Part shown: positions 1 to 6,157 of the stretch, in pieces
Layout of the letters: every line of letters begins with the position of its first letter
Position numbering within the stretch: the first letter of the stretch is position 1
Origin: Chloroflexota bacterium
Lineage (GTDB): Bacteria > Chloroflexota > Anaerolineae > Aggregatilineales > UBA3940
Length of the DNA: 10,018 bases
Direction: 5' to 3'
Assembly: GCA_010092775.1 (NCBI GenBank)
Contig: JAADYZ010000042.1
Span: 1-10,018 of the forward strand
Program-made: the position numbers and the translations under genes
The notes under the pieces: generated by a model
The model's input: the letters and a program-made list of their open reading frames with translations, nothing else
Told to the model about the DNA's origin: nothing
Database searches by the model: none

Positions 1-1585
1 AACCAGCCCCATGATTGATCACCACCCGGCGACCCGAAAAGCGCTGATAGGACTCCGCAGACGTCTGTCCGGCCAATTCGGCGTTTTCGGTGCGCTCGTC
101 CCACTCATCTTCGGTCATGGGGTTGTAGAGCAGCGTGCTGCTGGTGACCTCACCGGGGGCCAGCGCGGCGATCGGATAGCCAATCGAAAAACCGACCGGC
201 GCATTGACACGGTAAATGTCCAGCCCGCGATGCACCCCGCTGCGATACAAGCGGCGCGCCCCCGGATAGAGGCGTGGCCATTCGGGCAAACTGGCGTCGC
301 TGATCGGAAAAACCCAGTTTTCGGTGAGGGTCAGGATGTCGCGGCCATAAAGCTCAGGCGGCGCGAATCCGGCGGCCTGCGCCGCCTGACAGCTATCGCC
401 CTGGCTTTCTGCTGGACCAGGGAAGATCAATAGATCGGTATCAGCGACCGCATACAGCCGCCCATGGGCGAAGACGGCATCGCGCAGGAGGCCCAAATCG
501 GCAAAGGCAAAGCGGTGGCGAGTAATCACTTGCCCTGCGTTGGGGCTGTCAGCAGCCGGGACAATGGTGAGCACCTCACGGCGGAGACCGTCGACCAGCA
601 CCAGCATCTCCGGCCCGAGGTGAGTCGAAGTACGCAAGGATAGCCCCAACTCCAGATCGTTCGCCGCGCGCCAGGGGGATGATCCGACTGTGTTGATCAC
701 GGTACGGATTGAGCCATTCTGCTGCAAGGTGTAGACTGTCCCGCCAATCGCGGTGAGGTCAACACCATCCAGGAGCGCTTGTGACCCTCCGATCTGCTCC
801 AATGAGATCGAAACGCGGCCATCGTCCTCGTCTGGCGGTTGAGGTGTCCAGAGCAAGGCGCGAGCCGAATCGAGCAGCAGCACCCGTCCCAGCGGGTCGA
901 TGGTCAGGGCCATCATCTGCGGATCAAACACGTCGTTCGCGCTGAAGGATGGCAAGGCCCGATAGGCGATGCGACCATCCAGCGTGACACCCTCCAGGCT
1001 GAAGACATGCCCAGCCTTGTCTAAGAGATGGAGCGTCACGCCATCGCCGCCAACACTGAGATCGCTAAGCTCTTGCACGGGCAGACCGTCGACGGCCTCA
1101 CCCGGCATGAGCACCGGCTCAAGGGCTAGGCTTGCCAGGTCAACCGGGGCCGCATCGACATCTCGATGATCGACCCGATACAGGCCTCCATCAATCAAGA
1201 GGTAAATCCAATCCTGCACCACCTCCATGCGGCTGACCGCGCCAAAGGCATCGCCGAAGCTCAAACTGCTAACCAGGGGCCAGCGGCCTGTATTGGCCGG
1301 GCAGGCAATCGTGGCCCCACTGGCATCGGGCAGAACAAGAGCGGGTGGCAGCGTCACCTGTGGCTGAGGCGCGGCGCTCTCGGCCTGTTCAACGGGAATG
1401 ATCGGGATGTCCTGCGGGGCTGGGGTATCGACCGCAGGCAGGGTGCTGGTAGCGGTCGGCTGAAATTGGAGAGAGGTCGGCAGGGGCGGAGGCGTTTGAA
1501 TGTCAGCCTGACAGGCCGAAACCAGCACTGCCACGACTGACAGCGCTGAGAGCCGTGTCCATCCTAATCGGCGCGAGCCGGGCAC
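1..1585 (-). CDS. Lipoprotein with propeller-like repeats and C-terminal M23 (LytM-like) peptidase domain, 3' end cut by window
   Basis: An open frame of 528 codons runs off the left edge without a stop. The start is GTG at 1585, because the only in-frame stop upstream is at 1595-1597; AGAAGG at 1600-1605 is a possible ribosome site, 14 nt away. Residues 1-25 form a lipoprotein signal: RR at 5-6, a hydrophobic stretch at 12-24, and lipobox VSA/C with Cys25. A Pro/Thr-rich linker follows (about 26-85). Residues 115-390 hold about six blade-like beta repeats (e.g. YLLIDGGLYRV, LHLLDKAGHVFSL, LYAVADTDLLIF), suggesting a beta-propeller. From about 435 the M23 domain begins, with zinc motif HRGLD (H452, D456) and later VVINHGAG (521-528). 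The HxH ligand motif should lie beyond the edge, so activity cannot be judged. M23 enzymes cut peptidoglycan cross-bridges or, when degenerate, activate amidases. The product is probably an extracytoplasmic membrane-anchored protein. It is the last visible gene of the minus-strand row, 9 bp after its neighbour. Confidence 0.85.
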   Translation of the reverse strand, partial: MPGSRRLGWTRLSALSVVAVLVSACQADIQTPPPLPTSLQFQPTATSTLPAVDTPAPQDIPIIPVEQAESAAPQPQVTLPPALVLPDASGATIACPANTGRWPLVSSLSFGDAFGAVSRMEVVQDWIYLLIDGGLYRVDHRDVDAAPVDLASLALEPVLMPGEAVDGLPVQELSDLSVGGDGVTLHLLDKAGHVFSLEGVTLDGRIAYRALPSFSANDVFDPQMMALTIDPLGRVLLLDSARALLWTPQPPDEDDGRVSISLEQIGGSQALLDGVDLTAIGGTVYTLQQNGSIRTVINTVGSSPWRAANDLELGLSLRTSTHLGPEMLVLVDGLRREVLTIVPAADSPNAGQVITRHRFAFADLGLLRDAVFAHGRLYAVADTDLLIFPGPAESQGDSCQAAQAAGFAPPELYGRDILTLTENWVFPISDASLPEWPRLYPGARRLYRSGVHRGLDIYRVNAPVGFSIGYPIAALAPGEVTSSTLLYNPMTEDEWDERTENAELAGQTSAESYQRFSGRRVVINHGAG

Positions 1586-1594
1586 GCCGGGGGG

Positions 1595-2299
1595 CTAGCC
1601 CTTCTGGGCTTTATGAAACTCTGCGAGAGCGAGCACTCCCGCGCGGGTCAGACCAGCATATCCGCTGGTCCCTTCATCCTGGGCAATGAGCATCGCTTTG
1701 GTGGCATGGATCAGGGCATTACGGTCCACTTCAGGGCCTTGTTGGAGGCCCCATTCGGCCATGCGCTCTGCAATTTGGTCCACTGTTTCGCCCGGCATAC
1801 GCGGTGTGATGTCGAGCAATGCGGCGATCCCTTCGATGGCGCGCTTTTCGTCCGTGCCAAAGTCATCAAAGGCGCTGGGGAAAGAGCCCGTATCTGAGGT
1901 TGCCTGCGACGAGGGGGCCGGATCCGACTGGGAGCGGCGCGTCTTGACGGAAGCTTTATCCTCTTCGGTAACGGCAACGGTCACCGGAGGGCTATCTTCC
2001 TCTTTGGGCTGGATCGTCGTAACCGGCGGCGCTTCGACGATGATTTCCTCGACCGGTTGGACTTCCGGTTCCGGCTCTTCGTACTCCTCTTCAAAATGCG
2101 GGATGGCCTCAGCAAGCTCGGGGTCTATCGTCTGGCTCTCCACAACCGGCTCATCGATAGGCGGCATCTGCGTGTCGCCAGCCGTGCGACGCGCCGGTGG
2201 CAGCGCAAAGATGAGCGCAGCGATTGTCGTCGGAGTCTCGTGGATGTCGTAGGGGAGGTCGTCGAGTATGTAGTCGCTAAAATCGCGGGCCTCGGCCAT
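1595..2299 (-). CDS. Acidic, proline-rich cytoplasmic protein of unknown function
   Basis: I do not recognise this 234-residue protein. It has no signal peptide or membrane segment. Residues 1-44 look partly ordered. Residues about 45-148 are rich in Glu, Pro, Val and Ser (e.g. FEEEYEEPEPEVQP at 69-82) and probably disordered. Residues 149-232 look like a compact helical domain (IEGIAALLDITP, VDQIAERMAEWGL, ALIHATKAMLIAQDE, AGVLALAEFHKAQ). The ATG at 2299 has GAGGAAG upstream (about 10 nt spacing), supporting this start. A promoter-like element lies in the 81-bp gap before it. The stop lies 9 bp before the GTG of the M23 lipoprotein, so the two are probably co-transcribed. A role as a cytoplasmic adaptor or scaffold for the envelope proteins around it is a guess. 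Confidence 0.75.
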   Translation of the reverse strand: MAEARDFSDYILDDLPYDIHETPTTIAALIFALPPARRTAGDTQMPPIDEPVVESQTIDPELAEAIPHFEEEYEEPEPEVQPVEEIIVEAPPVTTIQPKEEDSPPVTVAVTEEDKASVKTRRSQSDPAPSSQATSDTGSFPSAFDDFGTDEKRAIEGIAALLDITPRMPGETVDQIAERMAEWGLQQGPEVDRNALIHATKAMLIAQDEGTSGYAGLTRAGVLALAEFHKAQKG

Positions 2300-2341
2300 G
2301 GATCAGGCTTCCTCACTGAGTCTGAAAAGGTCTACGCTGCT

Positions 2342-2370
2342 ATTGTACATCGACAGGCGAATTGCGTCAC
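2342..2370 (-). promoter_or_regulatory. Putative internal sigma70-type promoter for the acidic protein and M23 gene
   Basis: On the minus strand, GTGACG (2365-2370, 4 of 6 to TTGACA) and TACAAT (2342-2347, 5 of 6 to TATAAT) are separated by 17 bp. Transcription would start near 2335 and leave a leader of about 35 nt carrying the GAGGAAG ribosome site. It sits in the only sizeable gap of the left gene row, so the last two genes may also be expressed independently. This is a sequence match only. Confidence 0.4.
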
Positions 2371-2380
2371 CTGACTGGGA

Positions 2381-3064
2381 TCAGCGCACAGAGCCGCTGA
2401 CTTCCAACCGTTGATTGTCCAGCGAGACAGCGGTGAGATTGACCCGCACCTGGCTGGGGGAGACGGCTCCAGTCAGCGCGCCCAGAACCGCATCCCCGAT
2501 GCCGGGGAGCAAGTCGCTGGGTACGTTGAGATCGCCCAGATCGCTTCCACGCGGATTCAATTGAACCACCCCGCCCGGCGTCAGCGTCGGCTGGAATGTG
2601 ACAATGACCGTGCCTGCACGCTCATCGCCTTGCACCCGCAGGTCTAAGCGGATTTGTCCGAGGCCAATCGAAGCGACACCGCCCAGAATGGTATTCTGGA
2701 ATCCGCCTTGTTGTAAACGGGAAACGATATACGTGGCGACTTGCGCTTCCGTGGCACGGATGGTGAAGGTACTTCCCGTCGGCAAAGAGGTAGTTTGGCC
2801 CCAGGCGGTTACCAGGAGCAAGCTGGGGTCGCCGGTCAGATCGCGCAGATTCTCGATGTTCTCGGCAGGCTGGTCGGCGGCATCACCGCCGCCCGATCCG
2901 GGGTCGGTCTGAGCATCACCGGGGTTAGGTGCTACGCCGCCACCACTAGCGATCTGGGTGGCGCGTTCGTTAAAAGACTCGACATTATTGACGAAGGTCT
3001 CGGTGCAGCCAACGGTCAGGGCCGCAGCGAGAATGATCAAAGGCAGGATAATATAGCGCTTCAT
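2381..3064 (-). CDS. Small secreted lipoprotein, function unknown
   Basis: I prefer the ATG at 3064, giving 227 residues with a textbook lipoprotein signal: MKRYIILPLIILAAALTVGC, lipobox TVG/C with Cys20. AGGATGAG lies upstream. An ATG at 3085 would add seven residues and overlap the preceding stop by 1 bp (TGATG), so coupled translation from there is possible. After Cys20 come about 20 polar residues and a Gly/Asp/Pro linker (41-66). A folded beta-rich domain follows (about 80-227), with a Gly-rich strand segment GGVASIGLGQIRLDLRV (128-144) and a C-terminal strand RLEVSGSVR. There are no catalytic motifs that I recognise. It probably sits on the outer face of the cytoplasmic membrane, with the same destination as the M23 lipoprotein encoded downstream. 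Binding or structural roles are equally possible. Confidence 0.8.
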   Translation of the reverse strand: MKRYIILPLIILAAALTVGCTETFVNNVESFNERATQIASGGGVAPNPGDAQTDPGSGGGDAADQPAENIENLRDLTGDPSLLLVTAWGQTTSLPTGSTFTIRATEAQVATYIVSRLQQGGFQNTILGGVASIGLGQIRLDLRVQGDERAGTVIVTFQPTLTPGGVVQLNPRGSDLGDLNVPSDLLPGIGDAVLGALTGAVSPSQVRVNLTAVSLDNQRLEVSGSVR

Positions 3065-3084
3065 GGGCAAACTCATCCTAGGCA

Positions 3085-4101
3085 TCAGGCAAATCCATCC
3101 GGGTCATTTTCGGCGTCTTCCAGCAGTTCATAGGCCCAGGCCTTATGACTGTCGTAAGCGTTCACAAAGCGCTCCATGTCGGGGTATGGTTGGGCTGTGT
3201 TGAGCTTAATCTGGACCAGCAGCCAGGCCGCGTGCATCCAGCGCAGCACAGCGACCAGGGCGGCCCAAACTGAAATGTGCTTGGCCGGTCGCACCGACTC
3301 CGTGTGGTAGCTACGGACGGCTCGTTTGGCCAGGTCGCGCATCTGGTACTGCCCCAAGGAGTTTACCAGGGCACCTAAATCCCAGCGTGGATCGCCATAG
3401 ACGGCATCATCCCAGTCGACCCAGGCACAGATCTCACCCTGTTTATTGACGCGCAGGTTTTCCAGGCCCCAATCCAGGTGAACCAAACGCGCTGGCCGCT
3501 CCTCGATCAACGTGAGCAGGTCGCCCATCCGCTCCAGACCGTTGTGCACGTCCGGGTCGATCGAGCGTTTGAGATGCTGGGCCATCTGGTCGAGCATGCC
3601 CCGTGCCGTAACCGTCGGAACCAGATCGCCTGATGGCCCATCGCTTAGATCGAGGCTGTGCAAGCGCACCAAGAGATGTACGTATTGAGCGGTCAGCCCC
3701 GGCAGCACCCGGTCAAAATCAACCAGGCCAAGCGGCAGCCACCAGTTGGTACCACCCAACGCGGATACCAGCAGCCAATCGCCCTGGCTATCGCGGCCTG
3801 CCCCGTAAACCTGCGGTGTGGGAAAATCATGCCCACTAAGCCATTTGAGCACTGCCGCCGCGCGGGCCGCTCGATCCACACCGTTGCTGATTCCGCTGGG
3901 GGAGATCGGCGCGGGATAGCGTCGCAAGACCAAGGCCGCGCTCTGCTGCTGACCTTCCGCCTGCCACTCAATGAAAAAGGCGTTGACCTGCTCTCGTCGG
4001 CTTTCCAGTGGGCGCAGCGCTCCAACTCGCAGATCGGTGCGATCGGGAAAGACGTGCTGGAGAATAGGCAGCAGGGTTTGTGGACTGTCGCTCATCATCA
4101 T
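3085..4101 (-). CDS. Aminoglycoside phosphotransferase/choline kinase-family protein
   Basis: The 338-residue protein has the APH/protein-kinase-like fold. The N-lobe includes strand AALVLRRY (55-62), with the likely ATP-contacting residue in LVLR. The C-lobe carries the catalytic loop HLDWGLEN (H208, D210, N215), matching the family HxDxxxxN Brenner motif, and then VDWDDAVYGDPRWDL (D229 as the metal-binding Asp, D237 and D241 in the conserved GDPxxDL). All catalytic residues are present, so phosphoryl transfer to a small molecule is likely. The substrate cannot be read from sequence. Family members act on antibiotics, choline, sugars, homoserine and others, and nothing nearby points to resistance. 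Three tandem ATG codons lie at 4101, 4098 and 4095 with no Shine-Dalgarno upstream, but an extended -10 box lies just before them. It follows the receiver gene by 20 bp and meets the lipoprotein gene downstream. Confidence 0.88.
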   Translation of the reverse strand: MMMSDSPQTLLPILQHVFPDRTDLRVGALRPLESRREQVNAFFIEWQAEGQQQSAALVLRRYPAPISPSGISNGVDRAARAAAVLKWLSGHDFPTPQVYGAGRDSQGDWLLVSALGGTNWWLPLGLVDFDRVLPGLTAQYVHLLVRLHSLDLSDGPSGDLVPTVTARGMLDQMAQHLKRSIDPDVHNGLERMGDLLTLIEERPARLVHLDWGLENLRVNKQGEICAWVDWDDAVYGDPRWDLGALVNSLGQYQMRDLAKRAVRSYHTESVRPAKHISVWAALVAVLRWMHAAWLLVQIKLNTAQPYPDMERFVNAYDSHKAWAYELLEDAENDPDGFA

Positions 4102-4108
4102 AACGCAC

Positions 4109-4117
4109 AGTATAGCA
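4109..4117 (-). promoter_or_regulatory. Extended -10 element giving a likely leaderless kinase mRNA
   Basis: On the minus strand TG-C-TATACT (TG at 4116-4117, TATACT at 4109-4114) matches the extended -10 consensus with one mismatch in the hexamer. It is followed by only 7 nt before the ATG at 4101, so the predicted transcript would begin at or next to the start codon. No ribosome site exists in the 20-bp gap, which fits leaderless initiation. No good -35 is visible. Confidence 0.5.
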
Positions 4118-4121
4118 CAGG

Positions 4122-4505
4122 CTAGGTGCTATCCTCCGCAGCCTCGAAGTAAGGCTGGATCAGATCGGCGAGTTCGCTCGCCTCGAAGCGCCCTTTGCGC
4201 AGTACTGCGATCACACCGGGCAGGTTCTGCATGTGCTTGGCATTGTCGGCGATTGCTGAAAGCAGCACCACCGGCAGCTTGCGATAGGCTGACTGCCCTT
4301 GCAAACGGGTCAGCAGGCTGAAGCCATCCATCACCGGCATCATCAAATCCAAGATCACTACCTTGGGCATGTCGGCGGAAATGGCATCGAAGGCGACTGC
4401 CCCGTTCTCCGCTTCTTTGCTATCAATGTCCATCCGATTGAGCATATCTACGAGCAATCGCCGGACGTTCTCATCATCGTCTACTATCAATACGTAGTCG
4501 GCCAT
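4122..4505 (-). CDS. Receiver-only response regulator (CheY-like), copy 1
   Basis: The 127-residue protein is a single receiver domain with no output domain. The start at 4505 (MADYVLIVDDDE) is chosen because AGAGGA lies about 9 nt upstream; an ATG at 4532 has no such site. All signature residues are present: acidic pocket D9-D11 (VDDDE), phospho-acceptor D53 in VVILDLMMPVMDG, S83 in VVLLSA, and K104 in VLRKGRF. It should be phosphorylated by a histidine kinase or phosphotransferase and act by protein contact, as in chemotaxis, motility or phosphorelay shuttling. It is the first gene of the minus-strand row, 20 bp before the kinase gene. It is paralogous to the receiver at 5501-5896, sharing GFSL-TRLQG, the LPGV-AV segment and a gap-free alignment in the core. 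No partner kinase is in the window. Confidence 0.92.
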   Translation of the reverse strand: MADYVLIVDDDENVRRLLVDMLNRMDIDSKEAENGAVAFDAISADMPKVVILDLMMPVMDGFSLLTRLQGQSAYRKLPVVLLSAIADNAKHMQNLPGVIAVLRKGRFEASELADLIQPYFEAAEDST

Positions 4506-4611
4506 ACAACTGTTTCCTCTGCTGAAGCCCATAAAGCAAAATGTATTGCTCTATGAGCATAATCTGTTTCATGGGACTGCACAAGCGCCAGGTGGTGAGT
4601 ACAATCTCCCC
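4506..4611. promoter_or_regulatory. Divergent control region between receiver copy 1 and the DUF309 fusion gene
   Basis: This 106-bp stretch separates two outward-reading genes and must hold promoters for both. For the plus gene, TACAAT lies at 4600-4605. For the minus gene I see only weak candidates, such as TTGTGC-17-TATGCT upstream of the AGAGGA site. A small interrupted palindrome, TGCTC-TAT-GAGCA, lies at about 4543-4555 and could be an operator. None of this is strong. Confidence 0.35.
4600..4605 (+). promoter_or_regulatory. -10 box TACAAT placed for a leaderless DUF309-fusion mRNA
   Basis: TACAAT (5 of 6 to TATAAT) ends 6 nt before the ATG at 4612, so the A of the start codon would be the first transcribed base. 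This is the same geometry as upstream of the kinase gene. No convincing -35 lies 16-18 bp upstream. A purine-rich GGTGGTGAG (4591-4599) could instead serve as a distant ribosome site, which would argue against leaderless initiation. Confidence 0.4.
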
Positions 4612-5391
4612 ATGACACAACCAAGAATCATCGTTTCCGGCAACCCAAGCTGGCTTGATCAACTGGCGCGTGCCGTCGCATCGCTCGACATGGCCCTGGT
4701 GGCCTATGACTCATTGGATAGCTATGGCACCCGACTGACCGACGACCACGCCGCCGCCATCGTGGTAGACGGCCAACGCTCCGAATGGCAGCGCTGGACC
4801 AGTATACCGAAATCCAGTCCCGCTACCCGACGTATTCCGATTGCGCTCGTCTCAGATGACCACAAGCAGCGCGAGGCCAGCCGCAAATATGGCGCCGATA
4901 CTGCACTACCGATCGCGCAAATCGAGAGCGCTTTGGCTGAGTGGCTGAGCGAGCACGCTCGGGTGCTTAATCAGGATGTACAGGCGCGACTGGAAGATCA
5001 ATGCGGAGAAGCGCTGCCCCAACGTGCCCGCGACGCGATCGCGATGTTCAACGCCGGTGAGTACTATCAGCAGCACGACCTGTTTGAGGCCCAATGGATG
5101 GAGGAAGAGGGTCCGGTACGCGACCTGTACCGTGCGATCTTGCAGGTCGGAGTGGCCTACTATCAGATCGAACGGGGTAATCGCAATGGCGCCCTGAAGA
5201 TGCTGCTGCGCAGTGTGCAATGGCTAAACATCTTGCCCGATCGCTGTCAGGGGGTCAATGTGTCCAGGCTGCGCGCTGACGTCACACGCGTCCGTGAGGC
5301 CCTGGAAGCCTTCCCCTCCACAGCCGATCTGGCTGATTTTGATCGCTCGCTGCTAGGAGCGGTGGAGTGGTCCGAGGATGCAAGCGCCTGA
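4612..5391 (+). CDS. Degenerate receiver fused to a DUF309 domain
   Basis: I use the ATG at 4612 (259 residues); an upstream ATG at 4546 would add 22 unconvincing residues. Residues about 4-115 follow the receiver pattern: strand RIIVSG, IVVD with D53 at the phospho-acceptor place, IALVSDD (77-83) with S81, and YGADTALP. However, the N-terminal acidic pair is replaced by GNPSW and the KP lysine near 100 is missing, so normal phosphorylation is unlikely. Residues about 135-205 carry the DUF309 signature: FNAGEYYQQHDLFEAQW (146-162; H155, E159, W162), then LYRAILQVGVAYYQIERGN and GALKMLLRSV. DUF309 is a small all-helical family with conserved His and Glu and no settled function. The gene is divergent from receiver copy 1 and convergent with copy 2, suggesting a shared signalling context. 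A hairpin follows the stop by 3 bp. Confidence 0.85.
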   Translation: MTQPRIIVSGNPSWLDQLARAVASLDMALVAYDSLDSYGTRLTDDHAAAIVVDGQRSEWQRWTSIPKSSPATRRIPIALVSDDHKQREASRKYGADTALPIAQIESALAEWLSEHARVLNQDVQARLEDQCGEALPQRARDAIAMFNAGEYYQQHDLFEAQWMEEEGPVRDLYRAILQVGVAYYQIERGNRNGALKMLLRSVQWLNILPDRCQGVNVSRLRADVTRVREALEAFPSTADLADFDRSLLGAVEWSEDASA

Positions 5392-5394
5392 CGC

Positions 5395-5429
5395 CAGCAG
5401 GGCGACCCCACCACGAGATCGCCCTGCTG
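5395..5429. terminator. Hairpin between convergent genes, probable bidirectional terminator without a T-tract
   Basis: CAGCAGGGCGA (5395-5405) pairs perfectly with TCGCCCTGCTG (5419-5429) around a 13-nt loop, giving an 11-bp GC-rich stem. It begins 3 bp after the stop of the DUF309 fusion and lies about 70 bp past the stop of receiver copy 2. Neither side has a real T-run (plus side CATTCCAATAA), so classical intrinsic termination is uncertain. The rest of the gap (5430-5500) shows only a minor CACCT-ACA-AGGTG repeat. Confidence 0.5.
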
Positions 5430-5500
5430 CATTCCAATAAACCACGTTATGCCACTACCGATACCAGGTTCCTCACCTACAAGGTGTGCGTGCGCCGAAC

Positions 5501-5896
5501 TTAGACTGCGCTCTGGATGCCGGTGACAATGCCAGCTTTGAGCAGCAGTTCGCGGAAGGTGCTAATGCTGAAGTCTGTTTTGTTCATCACCGCCACCACG
5601 CCGGGCAAGAAGTAATAGCGATCCGGGTCGCCAGCGAAGGCCGCCGACATCACAATGATTGGGATGTGGCGCAGGCGGCGGTCGCCTTGCAAGCGGGTGA
5701 TCAGCGAGAAGCCATCCATCTCAGGCATCATCAGATCGAGGATGATGGCCTTGGGTGGAGCATCTTGAATCCGTTGGAGGGCCACCAACCCATTAGCAGC
5801 AGACTCGGAGGGCACCTCAAGCTGTTCAAGTGCATCTAACAGCAGCTGCCGCACATTGGCTTGATCGTCTACCACTAATACATGTGTGTCAGTCAT
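5501..5896 (-). CDS. Receiver-only response regulator (CheY-like), copy 2
   Basis: This is a 131-residue single receiver domain. The start at 5896 (MTDTHVLVVDDQ) is preferred because AAGGA lies 8 nt upstream; the ATG at 5902 would leave only 2 nt. Using the 5896 start, the key residues are the D10-D11 acidic pocket, phospho-acceptor D54 in IILDLMMPEMDG, S84 in IIVMSA, and K106 in VMNKTDF. It is therefore a competent phosphorylation target without an output domain. It closely resembles copy 1 at 4122-4505 (DLMMP-MDGFSL-TRLQG, LPGV-AV), including the less usual LPGV segment before the lysine. The pair probably arose by duplication or shares a recent ancestor. It is transcribed alone and converges on the DUF309 fusion. 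I see no confident promoter in the AT-rich 5903-5990 stretch upstream. Confidence 0.92.
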   Translation of the reverse strand: MTDTHVLVVDDQANVRQLLLDALEQLEVPSESAANGLVALQRIQDAPPKAIILDLMMPEMDGFSLITRLQGDRRLRHIPIIVMSAAFAGDPDRYYFLPGVVAVMNKTDFSISTFRELLLKAGIVTGIQSAV

Positions 5897-6037
5897 GGTC
5901 ATGGTCCTTGCTTACAATTCAGGGCCGATAAATACGTTATCAACTCAACTCCATTATGACATGAAAATTTCGTGAAGGAAATGGTACTGTGGTATGAAGA
6001 GGAAGGGCGTTGCGAATCGGGCGCTGGGGAACAGAAA

Positions 6038-6062
6038 AGCCCGCCATCAGAGAAGGCGGGCT
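6038..6062 (-). terminator. Rho-independent terminator of the SRPBCC gene
   Basis: Read on the minus strand, AGCCCGCC, a 9-nt loop and GGCGGGCT form a perfect 8-bp stem followed by TTTCTGTT. It lies about 95 bp past the stop at 6158 and is oriented correctly for that gene. The remaining sequence from 5897 to 6157 contains no convincing gene. Confidence 0.75.
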
Positions 6063-6157
6063 GTCATTCTCGATCTAGCTACCAATAAAGAGGTCAATCA
6101 TTCCACTAAAGCGCTACCAACAGAGCCCAAAAAACGGGGGTTAAGCAAAGGTATGGG

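Noticed and set aside
11..1540. Plus-strand open frames (e.g. 11-433, 1166-1540)
   Set aside because: They lie opposite the continuous 528-codon minus frame, which has a lipoprotein signal and M23 motifs; their translations show no domain pattern.
1686..2252. 188-codon plus-strand frame opposite the acidic protein
   Set aside because: The translation is Ser/Gly-rich low complexity, as expected from the antisense of an acidic Pro-rich gene. The minus frame has a ribosome site and fits the gene row.
3085..4101. Antibiotic-resistance gene call for the APH-fold kinase
   Set aside because: The family motifs prove only phosphotransferase chemistry; nothing nearby suggests resistance or mobility.
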